DNA of 64,000 bases from Lanius collurio (Eukaryota > Chordata > Aves > Passeriformes > Laniidae). Below the pieces are notes generated by a model that was not told the origin of the DNA, did no database searches, and saw only the letters and a program-made list of their open reading frames with translations. The DNA lies in the NCBI GenBank assembly GCA_020086605.1, contig JACBWW010000007.1, positions 18,420,483-18,484,482 on the forward strand, written 5' to 3'. Below are positions 13,101-28,100 of the stretch, one piece after another. Each line of letters starts with the position of its first letter. Within the stretch, counting starts at the first letter, position 1. A program made the translations under genes and the position numbers.

Positions 13101-16100
13101 GGTACAAATCTCCACCACGGGGATGCTGCACTGTCCTTTAAATTACCTAATGACATACATGATGAAATGAAAGACTAAACAGATAGAAATGACCCAATAT
13201 AAGCATAATGGCAACAATCATTAACATCAGAGATGCTAAAGGTCTCTCAGGAAACAGGGAGACAATTTCTAGAGGAAAACTCTTCCAGAGCCTCTTGAAT
13301 ACTTATTCTTTCAGTAAATAGCATACTTTGAACTGTTCCATTATAAAAGACCTTCTCCAAAGCTACTGCCTCCATTCATTAAGATCAAGAAATTACAGGA
13401 TGAATCCCACACAAAGAGCTCCTTAACTGCTTAAGGGAAGCAGTAAAAAGCAGCCTTCAAGTGAGGCTGTGGGTAGTTGTGTGACAAAGTTTGTATAATC
13501 ACGGGATGGCTGAGCCTGTAAGGGACTTCTGCAAGTCCCATTCCCCACTGCTCAAGCACAGACATCCAGAGCCTGGGGTCATGGCCAGATATCTTTCCAG
13601 CCTCTCCAAGGACAGTGACCTCCCCAGGCACCCTGCGCCAGTGCTTGGTCACCCTCACAACAAAAAAATTTTTTCCTCTGTCCAGGGCAAGCATTTGATG
13701 TTTGAAACCCTATATCCTGGAACAACTAGTAAATAAAAATACTAATGGGTAATACCTGATATTTCAAATGCATTTTTATGGTTTTCACTGTCTTCTAGCT
13801 TTGTAATAGTCATTCCCGTCATGGGCAGTTTTCCCTTAAAAAAAAAGTAACATTGACATTAAATACAAAACACTTAAAAACCTTACCAACTAAAGAAAAT
13901 ACTAACTTGAAGCTCTCAAAAAAAGACTCACAGAAAATTGACACATACCTCCCAATGAGTTTAAAAACATTTAAAAATCCATACAGACACTTCACAATAG
14001 GAGATTTTCGTATGTCCAACTTCTGCAAATGACGTCTGTGACATCAATAAGTCTAGCTGATACCTACTCAGGCTACAAAAGCCATATAAATGTAATAGTG
14101 ATCATTGCTCACTCTCAAGTTCTTGAAACTGAGACCTTCAGGGTCATCCATATTACCTGACTGGAGGTAATTGTGACTCTTCTTTAAGCACATTTGTTTG
14201 CAAACTGTTTGATTACCTCCCAGAATAAGGTCTATAGAACAAGTAAATTTATAAAGGAGTATTTCACTAAATAAATGCATCCATTATTTACTGAAGATTT
14301 ATTTCTCTAATAACACCACTACTAAACTCGCTCATGGAAATATTTTGAGGGGAAAAATAAAAAGCTGTGAACACCTTCAAATTTGCAAAGTTTCTTCAGA
14401 AGAACACACTAATTTTGCAGAAGATCACTTTTTAAAGTCAGTCAAACAGGAAAAAAAAGTCAGTTTAGGATAACTTTTTGACCCTTTAGAAACACAGAAG
14501 AATAAATAAAATTGAATATTTTTGGACAAAAGGCTTTACCAAAAAGAACTTTTATTGAAGTTTCATTTAAGACAGATCCAGTATTCTCCTGCACAGAAAC
14601 ACTATTCAGCAAATGTACTGTGGAATTTTGGCTCCAAAGGAGCAAAAAGAATAAAAACCAACTTTATGTTTTCCTCTTTCCTAATGACAGCAGAATGGAC
14701 AAAGGTTTCTTAGAAGCTTGAAAACTAAAAATCACTTGGTATTCTGTAGGCACAGAGCATGCTCAGGCCCAAATACCAGAGAGAAAGGACGGGTTTTCTT
14801 CTGGCAGCTTCCCCACTGAAGGAAACATGGTGACCATGTGCACAACACAATGCAGCTAAAATTTGCTCTTTTCCCTTTTTTCCATGTTTGCTGTTTCATG
14901 AATAACACAGCATACAACCACAACAACAGAGATGAGCAAGAACTGCTGACATGGGTAGGAAGGGAATATGGGGGTACACTAGGCAAGACTGGTGACAGAG
15001 ATCACCTGAACCACATGGCAAGAAAAAGTACAGTCAGCAAAACAGAGAAAACTGAACTGAAATTGTGAATCAGTTATATTCCCCTTCTTTTCACAAATAA
15101 TTGTGCAGCCCTCCTAAGAATTATGGTCCCTGTTGCTTGTGACTTCAGTTGTTACCACTGCTAAAAGTTCTTCCCGTTAGCTCACGGGGTAGATATCAAA
15201 CAGAAAATCTGAAGCCTGACAACAACTGGGCTATTCAGAAATTCAAGGAAGGTGTTACACTGGATGATGCCTCCAGTGGCCTAATTTCTCTGAGAATGAC
15301 TGGAGAAACCACATCATCTTCTGCCCTTATCCATCCCAGTTCTGAGATGTGAACCTCAGAAAAAATGTCCAGGATGTCCACATTACAAACTCTGGACATG
15401 GGCTCTGAGCAGCTGTCTCAGACACAGACACTGATGAAATAATTTCACCTTGCTGTGAATATGTAGTTATTAAAATGTGAGATGTTCTCAGTGATGGTAC
15501 TATCACACATGAGGTTAATAAGGAAATTAAGAGTTTTGCTTCCAAGAGAGGGTTGGATAGTGAACACTAAGAAGGGGCTGTGGCCATTCTGAGTAGAAGC
15601 TGAAGACAAACCACAGAAAATGGCTTATTTAATTAGATATTGAACAATGCTGTGCATCTAGGGGATAAGGAGGGAGGTAGGAAGAAATGCAAGAGATACA
15701 CAATAGGAGAGACAAAATAAAGCTTGACAAACTGTTTAATTTCATACCCAAGGTGCAAGTGCTTCTGTGAAACAGAGCCTAGAGCTAAAATGGAGCCAAG
15801 ACAAATGGCACTCCTGCACTACAGCAGTTGTTCCACCTCTGGAAGAGGCCTGTGGGGCAAAAGCCACAAGTATTCAGATAGGAAACTTGGGAAAGAGCTC
15901 AAAGGCAGTGTCCACCGGCTATGAGCAGAGATTTGTGACGCGAAGAACCTGGTGCTAAGGTCCCTAGGGCCACACTGTGTGCATTTCAGGTGGGGTTACA
16001 CTGGGAGCCCAAGACTTGATCTTTTCCTACACTCAGAGCAGGTCAAGCATACTTTTGGAGCATGCCTTCCACTTCAGCTTCATCCAGAGGGAATCTAGTC

Positions 16101-19100
16101 TGCAAGCCCCAAAATAAATTCTACTCTGTGACTCAGTGACTATTAAACAGAAAAAACTAAAAGATGAATTTAAAAAGTGTGCCACTGATTCAAAGATAAA
16201 AGTAATAATGTGGATGCATCTAAAACTGATGGTAACAGCCTAATCCACATTAATGAAAGCCTAAAGGGGCTGTGCAATTTTGTGAACACTCAAGAAATAG
16301 TCATAGAGCACTTACAAACCTATGCAGCAGCACTGGTTTCCTTTTCTAAAAAGCTACCAATACTTCCTCTCATCATCTGCTACTAATAAGGTACAAAAAA
16401 AAAGTCTCCTCGGTGATAGTCACAACTACAATGAAAATCAAGCCCTGGGCTTCTAAGCCAGAATTTTGTAAGACAGATGACCACTTCTTATTGCAGATAT
16501 TACCTTTGATCTTTATAAATGCAAAAATTTAATAATCCTTCCAAGTTTCCTATGAAATATCATTCAGAAAGAACAAAAACCCCAGCACGTTTTTACACAT
16601 ATGTAAATGTATTACCTTACCTGATAGATAAACCCACTCATTCTTGGGCTGGCAGACAACATTAGCAAAATGTTAGGGAAGAGAAGAAGATACCTTTCAT
16701 TCTTTTCCTTGTTAAAAGAAGAAAATGAAAAAGTAAATACACCATCACACGTCCCCTCTCCCATTTTTCTATTTTATATTATTAAAAGCTATCAGCATTA
16801 TAAGGGTATGGTTACTCCACAAATATTTGCTCATTGCAAAACTACCTCTCCATTGAGTATAGAAAAATAAAAAAAGAAAAAAAAAAGGAAAGAAGATGAC
16901 AGAATTATTTATTTTCTATTTGAAAAGTGCTACGAACACATGCCTATACTTCTTCCTGGTGAGTGCAGCCTAGTATTTCAAAGCAGGAATTGTACAGTCT
17001 GAGTGAAATGCTGACCTTGTTTAATATGATAACAATCATTTGGCCAAAATCAGTAAAACCAAAATTACACACTGGATCTATTTCTTCATATAATTTAGAT
17101 GGATACTGTTACAGTCATATCAAGACTGTGGTCTCTCAAATTGGAGAGATCAGATTTTTAAATACTGGATTATGCCCTAAAGTAGAAAAAGGAAAGCAAT
17201 AATTACTATAGTCACAACAAAAGCACTCATTACATTGTTCTGGTTTTAATTTGCTGGTTTTGTGTGCGAAACTACCCACTGTGGTTTTGTTTTGGGGTAT
17301 TTCTACGGAAGGAGGAATAATTTTACTCTGAATCTACTGCTATAGATAAAAGGGAGAAGCAGTATAGAGTAGTATTTTAATAACAAAATAAGTATATCAA
17401 TTGACAAAGCCACCATCTTAATTTCAAGTATCTTTGCAAAATTACAAGTCCTTAGCACGTTTTAATGTTTTTAAGTAAACATCTGCAAATGTCTATATCA
17501 TTTTTAGAAAGACAAAACCAAAGCCAGTTGCTGTTGCGCAAATGAAGCTCTTCTGTATCTCACCAAAAAGCTGTAATATTACACAGAAACTTCTAGAAGT
17601 CCATTACATTTGACATTTTACCTCATGATGAGAGTGGGGGATGGTGATTTGGTTTGTTTTGAAGGCTTCAAAAAGAGACATGACTGCAGAATGTGCACTA
17701 TCAGCTCTACTGAATCTTATTTATTTACTTTAACACCTAGCAAAATATCTGAGAGAAAAATATGAAGTAACTAAGTTTTAAATATTCAGTTCCATAATTT
17801 TTTTTTTCTTCACATTTATGGACCTCTTTGTTCTAAGGGAGGAAATGGACTGAATGAGGTTGCAATTCAAAAGCCTTCATCAGGTTCAAAGCCTCGTTGA
17901 TTTTTCAGGAGAACAAGAAGCCACAAAAACATGTCAGTAACCTGTATAACACTGCCTCTCTGTTAGCACTTGCTTTTAAGATTATTTTAATATTATTTCT
18001 AGTAAGACAAGCTTTTCTTTATGTTTTATTTGCTTCTTTGGTTTAAAAAAAAATCACCCGACTTTATGACTTTCAACTCTCTAATGTATCTTCTTATTCT
18101 AGTTCTCAAAGATCATTTGGTTCTCAAGCTTGTATTTCAAAATTTACTACTTGAACAAGGTGCCCAAAACAGCAAAAAAAAGTTTGTCTCAGACACCTGA
18201 CAATATAAAACTTTAAATCTTTTGCTATTTAAAACACACTGTGATAACTGCTATGCAAAATGATCCTGTAATTTAACAACACATGGAAAATATTGCTTAA
18301 TTATGCATTTTGAAAATGGTCCTGCAAAAATCGTCTTACAATATTTCTAACTGCTGTATCCAGTCACTTTTCAGTAAATTTTACAAATGAGACCATCCAT
18401 CTTCAAGGAACGTTATTTCAGGTTTTGTAAAAAATGCCTTAAATTAACAGAGAAAGATTTTAACTTAGATTACCATCTCTGAAGCACTCTCCTTATTTCT
18501 GTCGCATAATGATAATAATGAATTTCATTCAAAATTGTTGAAAGAGTGACAGTAAAGATGAGAAGGACATTACCTCACTTCCAGCACACTGAATCATGAC
18601 TTGGGACATGTAAATCACATTGCCAAGTGTTTTGATATCCTCTCCCTCCCAACAACGAATAGCTTCTGTCAGTATCTGCAGTTCAAGTTCTTTCCGTTTC
18701 CGTACTTCTTGACATTGTGCCTAACACACATAGGGAAACACATCACCTCTGTAAACTCCACCAATTTGGAATGGGTTATGGGTGAAAATACTACTACAGT
18801 TGTATTTACTGCTATGCTTGAAATATGCAAAAGACAGCACCTTATGTGAAGCATTTTCATTTAGATTACTATTACCAATATTTTTTATAAACTATAAGTA
18901 TTATGACTTTTCAATACACTGACTTCAATTACTATTCAGTCATAACGCTGTTAACTGAACTTACTCCTTCCTTTATATTTTAAATTTTGGTATGACTAAC
19001 CAAATATGGACATGTTCAGCAGAAAAGAGTAACATAGCTGCCAGAAATACACATCTATACAACAAAGCATCTTCTTCCAGTAAAAAAAGATGTGCCACCT

Positions 19101-22100
19101 GTGCAAACCATAAATGTGTATAACCTGGTGTTCCTGCTTTTATTAAGTAACTCCAACCTGCTGTGGTTTGTATAGTACCCAACAGGATGTAAACCACAAA
19201 CCTCTTCTGAACACAGGTAACACTAAATTTCTGATTTAAAAAATAAAAAGTGCCAGGTTATCACCAGCACACATTCCTAACACAAAGCACAACACGATAA
19301 GTTTATTGCCACTGAGACTGCATTAATTATATGATTGTTGCAGCTGAGGCATAATTTTTCATTTTTTGTAAAGACAAGTAGCAGACAGCTTATCTGTTCA
19401 AATTAAGCTTTCTGTTCCAATTATTACTAGAAGTTTTGCATCTTCTGAACTTCACTAGCACTTTCCTCTTCAACCTCTCTCTCTCAAATCCAACACCATT
19501 CCCCCTAGAAGAAATGCACTTAGAAAAAAAAAGTCAGAATACAAATGGACTCATTTGCTGTAAACAAGCTCTTCTTCAGGACACTAGGCCTGCTAGCATT
19601 AGTAAAAGGGAGATGAAGTATGATGAGAGGGCAGACAAAGAGATGCAGAATACTTTGCACAATGCTTACACCAGCAGTCTATTTGCTATAACTCCCCAGC
19701 AAATTACCATCCTTAGCTTTGCCGACATACAGCATTGATTTCCATGCTTCTAAAAATTTACTACACATTTACGAAAAAGCTTCACTTTTTTAAGCAATAG
19801 AGGGAGATGAAATTAGAAAACATTCTACTTAAAATATATCATCTATTCTTTTATCACTCTTACAGAAAGATTTTTGAAGGCAGTCATGGATTTTTGAATA
19901 TCTGGACGGTCTGGATGATAATCCTAAAAACAATGGAGAATACATACATTAGAAGTTCAGTTCTAGCAAAACTAATTCTAAAAAATGTTAGAGGCTTAAC
20001 TAAAAACAAATAAACAATTTTGTAAAATTGAAGTTGTAGACTGATCTGGTCTCTTCATGGCCTTCTTATATCTATCACTGTTGAGTCTGGCTTCTAGTAA
20101 AACTGCAGCTATTTAGCACATTCCTAGCTATACTTAAACTAGAGCCACTGAAGTTTTACAAGACCTAGTCCGTAAAAGATTTTGAAATCTTAAGAGGAAA
20201 GTATTTACAGAGTTTTGTTTGGCAGGTTAGCTTTGTCACAAAGGTGATTCCCTACAGGCTAACTTGCATGTTCTGCTGTCACTGGCTGACAAACCAAGCT
20301 GTGTAACAAGACCCTCATGCTTTCTATTTTTCTCTTTTTTTCACACTCCAAACATCTAACCTATAAAATGCAAAAGGTGAAAACAGTAGGTCCTCAAACA
20401 CCTTCTCATCCTGTAAACATCACTTTTGGCCAGCATTCACAAGAAGTCAGAGGGACTATTTTGCCAATGTGTTCGACATGCTGAGGAAACAAGCAGCACT
20501 CCCTCAACAAGATAAAGTGGCTTGAAGTAGTGTGCAGGAGAAACATTCAATGTCAAGTCAGCTAGAGACTCCAGTAAGACTACTCTAGGAATGATGATTA
20601 GCTTCTCTGGATAGTTTTATTTTAAATGTTTAGCTTTTACAGGAAGTTTTACAGCACTGACTTTTACATAAACTACTGCAGCCTGTAGTTTAGAAGGCTG
20701 ACAGAAGAGCAAACAAATGTAATTTTGGGTCCCATCATGTTTGACATGTACCTTTAAAATAATTGTTGTCAAATCATCATTAAGCTGGAACATAAATGCT
20801 GATAAGATATACCTCCATGTGCCTTTCAAGCTCTTTGAGTAACGTGGGGTATTTATCCAGACGCATAAAAGGTTTGCTGAGGCCCGTGGTCAGCACAAGG
20901 ATCCCAGGGCTGTTGGCACCCTTCATCTCCATGAATTCTCCGAGTTCCTCACTGTGTACACAAGATATTTAAGCAAATTAAGATTAAATTATCAACACAA
21001 GTAAATAACACTGGATTCATGATTCAGTCTTACACCTGCAATGAAGATGCCAATAAAATAGGATGCCTAATAAAAATTAATTCAAGTACAAACTAAGTGC
21101 TGCAACCAAGTTTGTGCATTAAATAAAGTACAGGAACAAAGCCATTTGCAGATTTGGGGTCCATCCAGGGAAAAACATACATGGGATCAAATCCACTGTT
21201 CTAGACAACCAGTGCTCAAAGACAATTCCTAAATGCTCCATCATTCAAGCAACAATTACAGAATAAATTTATTCTGTGTTTATTCTGTAATTGCTCTTTA
21301 TTCTAACAAAATTACATACGACTTTTGAGGTGGTTTACACAAGTAATACACAAGCAAGAGTCAACTGCTTCATATATAATAAAAAAATAGGTATTTTTAT
21401 GGTGAAAGACAGAATGAGGAGAACATTTTAGTTTTTTCTCTCCCACACTTACATATTTAATGACCTCATCTCACACCCAAGGTGTCACTGCAAAAAAAAT
21501 ACCAACATCCATACAAATGAAATAATCACCATACAATCTGTTCTCTAATGAGTTAGGGTTTCACTAAGTGTGGACTTGTACAACACACTTCTTTTGACAG
21601 TAAAGCCCCTGTAAGAATTCCATTCTCTCCATGTATCATGAATTGCTACTTCCCCTCTCCAGATATTTTTTGGTATTTGAATAATTCAGAACTGGCCCAA
21701 CCCCTCAACTTTTTACAGCAAGTCAGTTAAAGCACCAGATGTGAGAATTTCAGCTCCCTTTGCTATCAAGGAAACAAAATAGCTACATCTTCTGCTTATA
21801 AAGTAGAGATTTTAGAGGACTATGGTGGAGGAGGACTAGCTTTTCAAGAGTTTAAATTACCAAGAACAAAATGAGCCCTCTACATTGGGAATGGAAGATA
21901 TGGCAGCATCTGGGCTGATTGCCAGGCTTCATAAAATACAAGTTGCCAAAAAACACAGAATTCTAAAGGCAAAAATCTAAATAAAAGAAATACAGAATGT
22001 TGTTTATTAAAAATGTAACATTTATTGCATTCAAGACACACACTCCTTCCCATTTCAGAACAAGTGACACTTGTTATTAATGTCATTTGTCCAAATAGAT

Positions 22101-25100
22101 GAAGACAACAGAACAAGAACACAAACATGGTGCTTAGGAACTTGGTTTAGTGGTGGCCTTAGCAGTGTTATACATAAGTCAAAATTCATAAGGAATCAAA
22201 ATTGTATGAGCAGAATAAGTTATTAATGTGAAATATGGAATGTGAAATATAGCAAGTTGTAATTTGTATATATGTTCAAATATGTTATGTTCAAAGTACA
22301 CCTTGGCAAGTTTCCTGATATCTTGCTCAAGGAAGGTACAAATTAACATAAGAAGTGAAGGCAAGCCCAGAAGAAATGACCTCAGACCCATCAACCTACT
22401 ATGAGTTCATCCTACCCAGCTAGGAAATCTTTTTCCATCTGAAAGGAATAAGAGATAGGATCTGTTACTCCTTGGACACTGCTGATGAGTGGACCTATTG
22501 CTTAAGACTCTTCATTTCAATCATACAAGGATTTCTCGAAGAATCATCATCTGAACAGGTCCCTTACCAGAAACGCTAAGATGGGTTACTGGAAAACATC
22601 ACCAAAGTACAAAGAGAATCCTTGGACAAATCAACATCTAAATGGACCCCTGAGCACTGGACCAGAGGACCATCAGAAGTGAAAAGGACAAAAGATTTCC
22701 TATCCAGGAGCAAGAAAAACAGTATAAAAACTGGACTCAAAAACCTCGAAGGTGTGCGCCTACCTCTCTGAACTGCTGGTGGTCAGAGCTGTGTATGTGT
22801 CACCCAGAGTCAAGAACCTAGGCTTGGCCCTGTTTTCCTTTATAATGGCTTATTAAGATTGTCAATTTGATTAAAAATAAATCTTGTTTGTTTTTATATT
22901 AATAATTTGGCTCGTGCAAATTATTAATTCGATATAATTGACATTTCATTTATAACAGTAGTATTGGGTTAACAGCTGGATTCTATCTTAAAAGTCTTTT
23001 TCAACCTAAATGAGTTGACAGTTCTATGAACTGCAACCTTCCCATCCCAACTTAAGTGCTTTACCCACCATCCCTCCTCCCAGACACCAAAGTTTCCTCC
23101 AGTTCACAGAAAAGAAGGTACTTTTCCATACATTTTATTTCAAGTTTACTTGTCTTCACATTAGTTAATTGGAATTTACTTACACTACCTGGCTTACGTA
23201 TATCCAGCACTGTTTCTGAATTGTCAGGCCCATCATCATTTTACATCACCTCTTTCAAGAGCTTTCTGTCCCAATTCTAACAAGGCCCAGGCACTCCTCA
23301 GTGCACATATTTGAGCTGTTTCAGCTTCACTTAACTACAGAGTGGAGACAGAGGGTGAAGGGATTTTTCAACACCTGCTGTGCATTTTACTGATGCAAAG
23401 AGAAGGGCTGGGCACACTTGGGAAAGACCTTGCATCTCTCTTAAGCAGGATATATCAGCAACTCCAGGCCTTCTAAATCAGTTTGACATAAACAGGTTTT
23501 AGCCAAAATTAAAATACATTGAAAAGCCTCCTAGAATACCTTGCATAAAGAATTATAATAATGCAACACAGATAAATTCGAGTACTTTTTGAGCTTAAAT
23601 TTAAAATTAAGTAAAGCTGGCCAGTTCTGAATACCTGGAGGCTGAAGACCTACTTAGCCTAATGCTTTCTTAGTCACAGCCCTTGCTTAGCATAAAAATC
23701 ACACCACTTCAGAACTTGACAGCTGTCTGCACTGGCACCCTAAACAAGAATAAAGATTTTGACTTGTAACTATGTCTTGGGTTTACCAGCTACTTCGAGG
23801 TCAAGCATTCAGAGTAATTCACTGAAACATCAGACTGCATGGCTACGGTGTAGTGGCACTTCCTCTCCTCCTGACTCAGTCAAAAGGGAAGAAACTGTTT
23901 CCAGTAAGTAATAAAGGTATGACACCCTATTTACACAGGGAGCTTTACCAAAGTTCACCTGTGAAAGCCCTTCTGCCAGAAGGCACTCACTGGTTTTAAA
24001 TTTCAATTCCCCATGTATATGACACTGATCACATGCAAGTGACTGCTTTTTTGTTTTATCCATTAATTCCACCTGTCATCACCCCCATCCATTTCAGCAC
24101 CATAAAGTCAGGTTACACACAGTACTTGATACTTCATCATCTTCTTAAAGTCATTTTTTACACAAACCAAGAAGAAATAGCTGTTTAAACTCTTTGCATT
24201 TTGTTTGCTTCAGTCAGACACAGCCCCTGCTGCCTAAATCTACCAACTCTGCCCTTTTACACCATTTATTACTCTTTCCCATTTCAGGCAGCACAATCCA
24301 TAAGTGTATTGCACAGATTATCTTCCACACCAACATAGCTGCATTTTCCACAGGATGTGCCAATCTCAAATACCACAGGCCACTCAATTTAACACTGTTC
24401 TGAACAGTGCCCCTTTTTGCCCTTAGACTGCTAAGGGGCAAAAAAACCCATTCCTAATTACGTCAGCCATCTCCATATTGTTGGGTGCATATAAATGCAT
24501 TATATAAATAGTATTTGCTGTGCTGTCCACTCAGACAATGCTTGCATTTCCCCTCCCTGTTTTCTTTAATTTTAATGCTTCTACAGTAGGAGGAACTTTG
24601 GTTACCATTTCACCCATATTCACATTTCTTATTTTTATCATCGTTGTTCCATTTCTTCAACTTCAGCATTATGAAATAGATGGACAAAAAACAGGAAAAC
24701 ATTCACTATAGCTTGAATTAAAATCAACTTCTTGGAAACCTGAAATAAAAACCTGGTATTATCTTGTTTTCACCGGCTTCTCTGCAATCCTTTTAACTAA
24801 ACACACACTGTAGTTAAGGCATTCTCGGCTCAAGTGGCACTTGGTGTTGATCATCACCTTTTTTACTTCATCACAATATAGGAACCTATGGAGCAAGTTT
24901 AAACCTCAGCTCACTTGAAACGTACACAAAGTCCTGAAAAACAGGCTTAGCAATGGCATCATCAGGAAGCCTTTTCCAGGGAGCAGTATTAATAGGTGTA
25001 ATTAAAACTGAATTACGTAGCTTTCCTCCCAACATTCCCAAGAGGACAATGTTTTCTTTCATACACTTCTGCGCTTATCTCTGACAAGTTTTGACATGCC

Positions 25101-28100
25101 AACTTGTTCAAGTCCTAGTCTGAACAGAGGCACACATCCCTTTAATACAAAAATACCCCAAATTTTGTCTGGAAAGTTCCATCATGCAGACCCCCTTAGC
25201 ATTCTACTCATGCTATACCAACGTGGCACCTCTACAGCTTTGTGCACATTAAATATCCATCAAGATGTGGATGTTACTTTAGCTCAAAGCTTAAAGTGAG
25301 TGTTTTTCATTTAGTCACAATTGACAAATACAGTACAGGAAATAATGGAAGGGTTTACTTTCAAAAATATGAGTGGGTTAAAATACTGCTGAACATGACA
25401 ACAGTTCACAACCGTTTTTTAATTAATTGCAGCATAAAAACAGTCTGTGTCAGCTGCTTTGCCAAAGACAATGGCTCTTTCATGTCACAATTTCAATTGA
25501 TGCCTGCAAGTACCATAGTCTCCTAGGCAGTACATGCTAAATGAAACTCCAGCCCACAGCTAAGAGTATGTTTTCATTAAAAAGCTATCATTTAGCTGAA
25601 CAGGAAAATCTTTTGAACAGTAAACTCATCAACTCAGTCACAACTGCCTAAGCAAGTAGCTTTTCAGAAAGAGGCAGATGACACTTTTAATTCACTACTT
25701 GCGTCACTTTACACAATAAAATGCAGAGAAGCATACAAAATGCTGTGCTTCGTTTATTCTGAAATCTCATGCTGAAGAGTTCTCCCCACTCCACAGTAGA
25801 GTTAGTTCACAGCTTGAGATATTTTAAAGGTCATGATGAAAAGTGTCTTTAAGCCTTATTAATATATTCAAATCTTTCTCAGTACAGCTGCCTCAAAAGC
25901 TGCAAATCAAAATGGAAGAGGGAAGTAAACAAAGTTCAGATGTGCCTACAAGTAACAGAAAGGAAAAAGAAAAAAAGGCCATTGAACCTTAAGGAAAGCA
26001 GATCCAGGAACTAAAAATGCATACATTTAAAATCACAACTTACACTTCTGAAGGAGGTCTCTGTTTGTAATAGATGGAGCACGAGCTATCACTGCTGAGG
26101 GGTCTGAGGACTGCACACAGGCACCGCATTCTGACAGTGTCGTGACACAGCTTAGCTCAGCAACCCCTCAACTGCAGCTTTTAATTTCCTAGGGCTAAAC
26201 TTCCCAGTCAAGCTCCTCTCCCGGGGACTGTTGCTCGGCATATGACATCAGCCTGCACACTTGCAGGCTCAGGGATCCACCAAAGTGGGGGAGGCACAAA
26301 GAGTTTTCTGACTCAAGCTGATCTGTATTCCATGCTCCAGTTACTCAGAGCAATTATGATGTTCCAGCTCCACAAATTTTATCCAGACTGATAGGTCTGT
26401 GATGCAAGTGTGGAATATGTTTGGGACATGTTATCTAAGAGAACAGAAGAATCTAAGAAAATTAATGTTTCAACAAGTAAAGATTTGTGAATATCTTTAT
26501 TGCTGCTAAGAGCTGGTTTGATATTTGCCACTTTGCAAAGTAAAAAAAGCAGGTGTGTGTTAGTAATTTTCAACCACCTCTTCATCAAATTCAATTGTCT
26601 TCTGGGAAGATTTTTCTTCTCTTTGTTTTAAAATAAAGATACTGCTGTTTAAACAAAGTAAAAATGTTCAACACCTCACTCTACCCCTCCAAAATTACAT
26701 ACCTGATGCTGGTTACATTGGGTCTGTACTGTCTATATTTCCTCAAAAGAATTTTTTTGTCTACCAATCAGTGGGTACTGTTACATTTGGTTTTTTAAAT
26801 TATGTTATCCAACCTTCAGTAAGTCCCATACTCAAATATCTTTCCTCTTGTCATTTTTGGGTATCGTCCACAGGAAGTCCAAGTCCTAGCTTCTGCCTGG
26901 TTTTTTTGTGGGTTTTTTTTTTTTTTTTTTGCTAGACTTTCTTGTTGCACTGAACTTTGTTGCTTGTGATCTTTCCCAGCTAGGTAACATTTCATGTTCC
27001 TGGCACTCCTTATTCTGCTGCTGCAATTACCCATTTCTGTACTTTGTATCCAACTGGGTTTTTTAATCTGCAGGAAATTCACTCTTTCACGCCTTCAGTT
27101 GCTCATTGTGTTCCTTCTGTTACTGGAAGGAAGGAAGGAGAGCATATGTCTATGATCAGAAGTACATTCAGGAAACAGTGCTAGTTTGACTAAACTCTAC
27201 ACCCTCAAGGCAGTACTAGTCTCACCAATAAGTAAAATTCTCTCCTCAAATAATACCATATATTGGAACACCTACCCTTAGACTTGAATAGGGATCTTCA
27301 AGCAAAACTGTAAGATAGTAGAATTAAACCTGATACAATGGAGCCAAAAAGCTCAGACTGTGGTGGAATAAAGTAAATAAAACAGGGGTGGTGTACAGTG
27401 GCACTACAGCCACTGAGAAGGGAACATGCCAAACTCTGCCAGAGCACCACCCAACCATACATGGCAAACTCCAGCTCTTCAGCTCTAGCCAGGGGCTTAA
27501 GACACAATTACAAGATACAATGACAGATCTGAGGAAAAATTACTTAATCCTTCAAAATTCTTGGTTCATTAAGCAGAAGGAATTTAAACTCTGGAAAAAA
27601 GTATGCAATAGCTCCAAAACAATTCCTGAGACAAAAAGTACCTACCAAATTTCAAGACAGTACAAAATTGGAGAAATTATGTTGCATACCTTTAACACCA
27701 GGATAAAACTTACAAAGCAACAATTGGAACCAAGAAGAGAATCTGTTCCCAAACTTAATAGAAAAAATTTGTTGTTGCTGTGATTTTCAGAGGCAAATAC
27801 AACTTCAGAACCACATAGCTCTGGTACCTGAACTCATGTACAGTTTGCATTAGGTTTTACTCCCATTTCTTCACGTTCACATACCCCCAAGGTCTCCAAT
27901 GATTTTAATAGTCTTTTAATGATCTGACTATTAATAACTTAGTGAAATGAGAGATGTTTGTGGCTTTGAAGATTTGAACATGATAAATGTCTTATGCTTT
28001 AAATAACATAATTTATCCCCTTCGGCCCAGACTGTGTATTTATATAAGTATGCACATACATAAACATATATGCACACACAACCCTTTATTCTGTATTAAT

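Larger units (their letters stand above)
12417..13755. other. Intron between exons l and m
   Basis: 1339 bp, GT-AG. Contains a CR1 fragment (about 13490-13735), close to exon l, and a perfect 17-bp inverted repeat (12715-12758). Confidence 0.7.

Noticed and set aside
15120..16130. Less AT-rich stretch in the k-l intron that might be an old LTR
   Set aside because: No matching ends, target duplication or recognisable consensus; left as undetermined intron.
27388..27783. 131-codon open frame on the plus strand
   Set aside because: No recognisable protein, AT-rich intron composition, nothing in support on either side.
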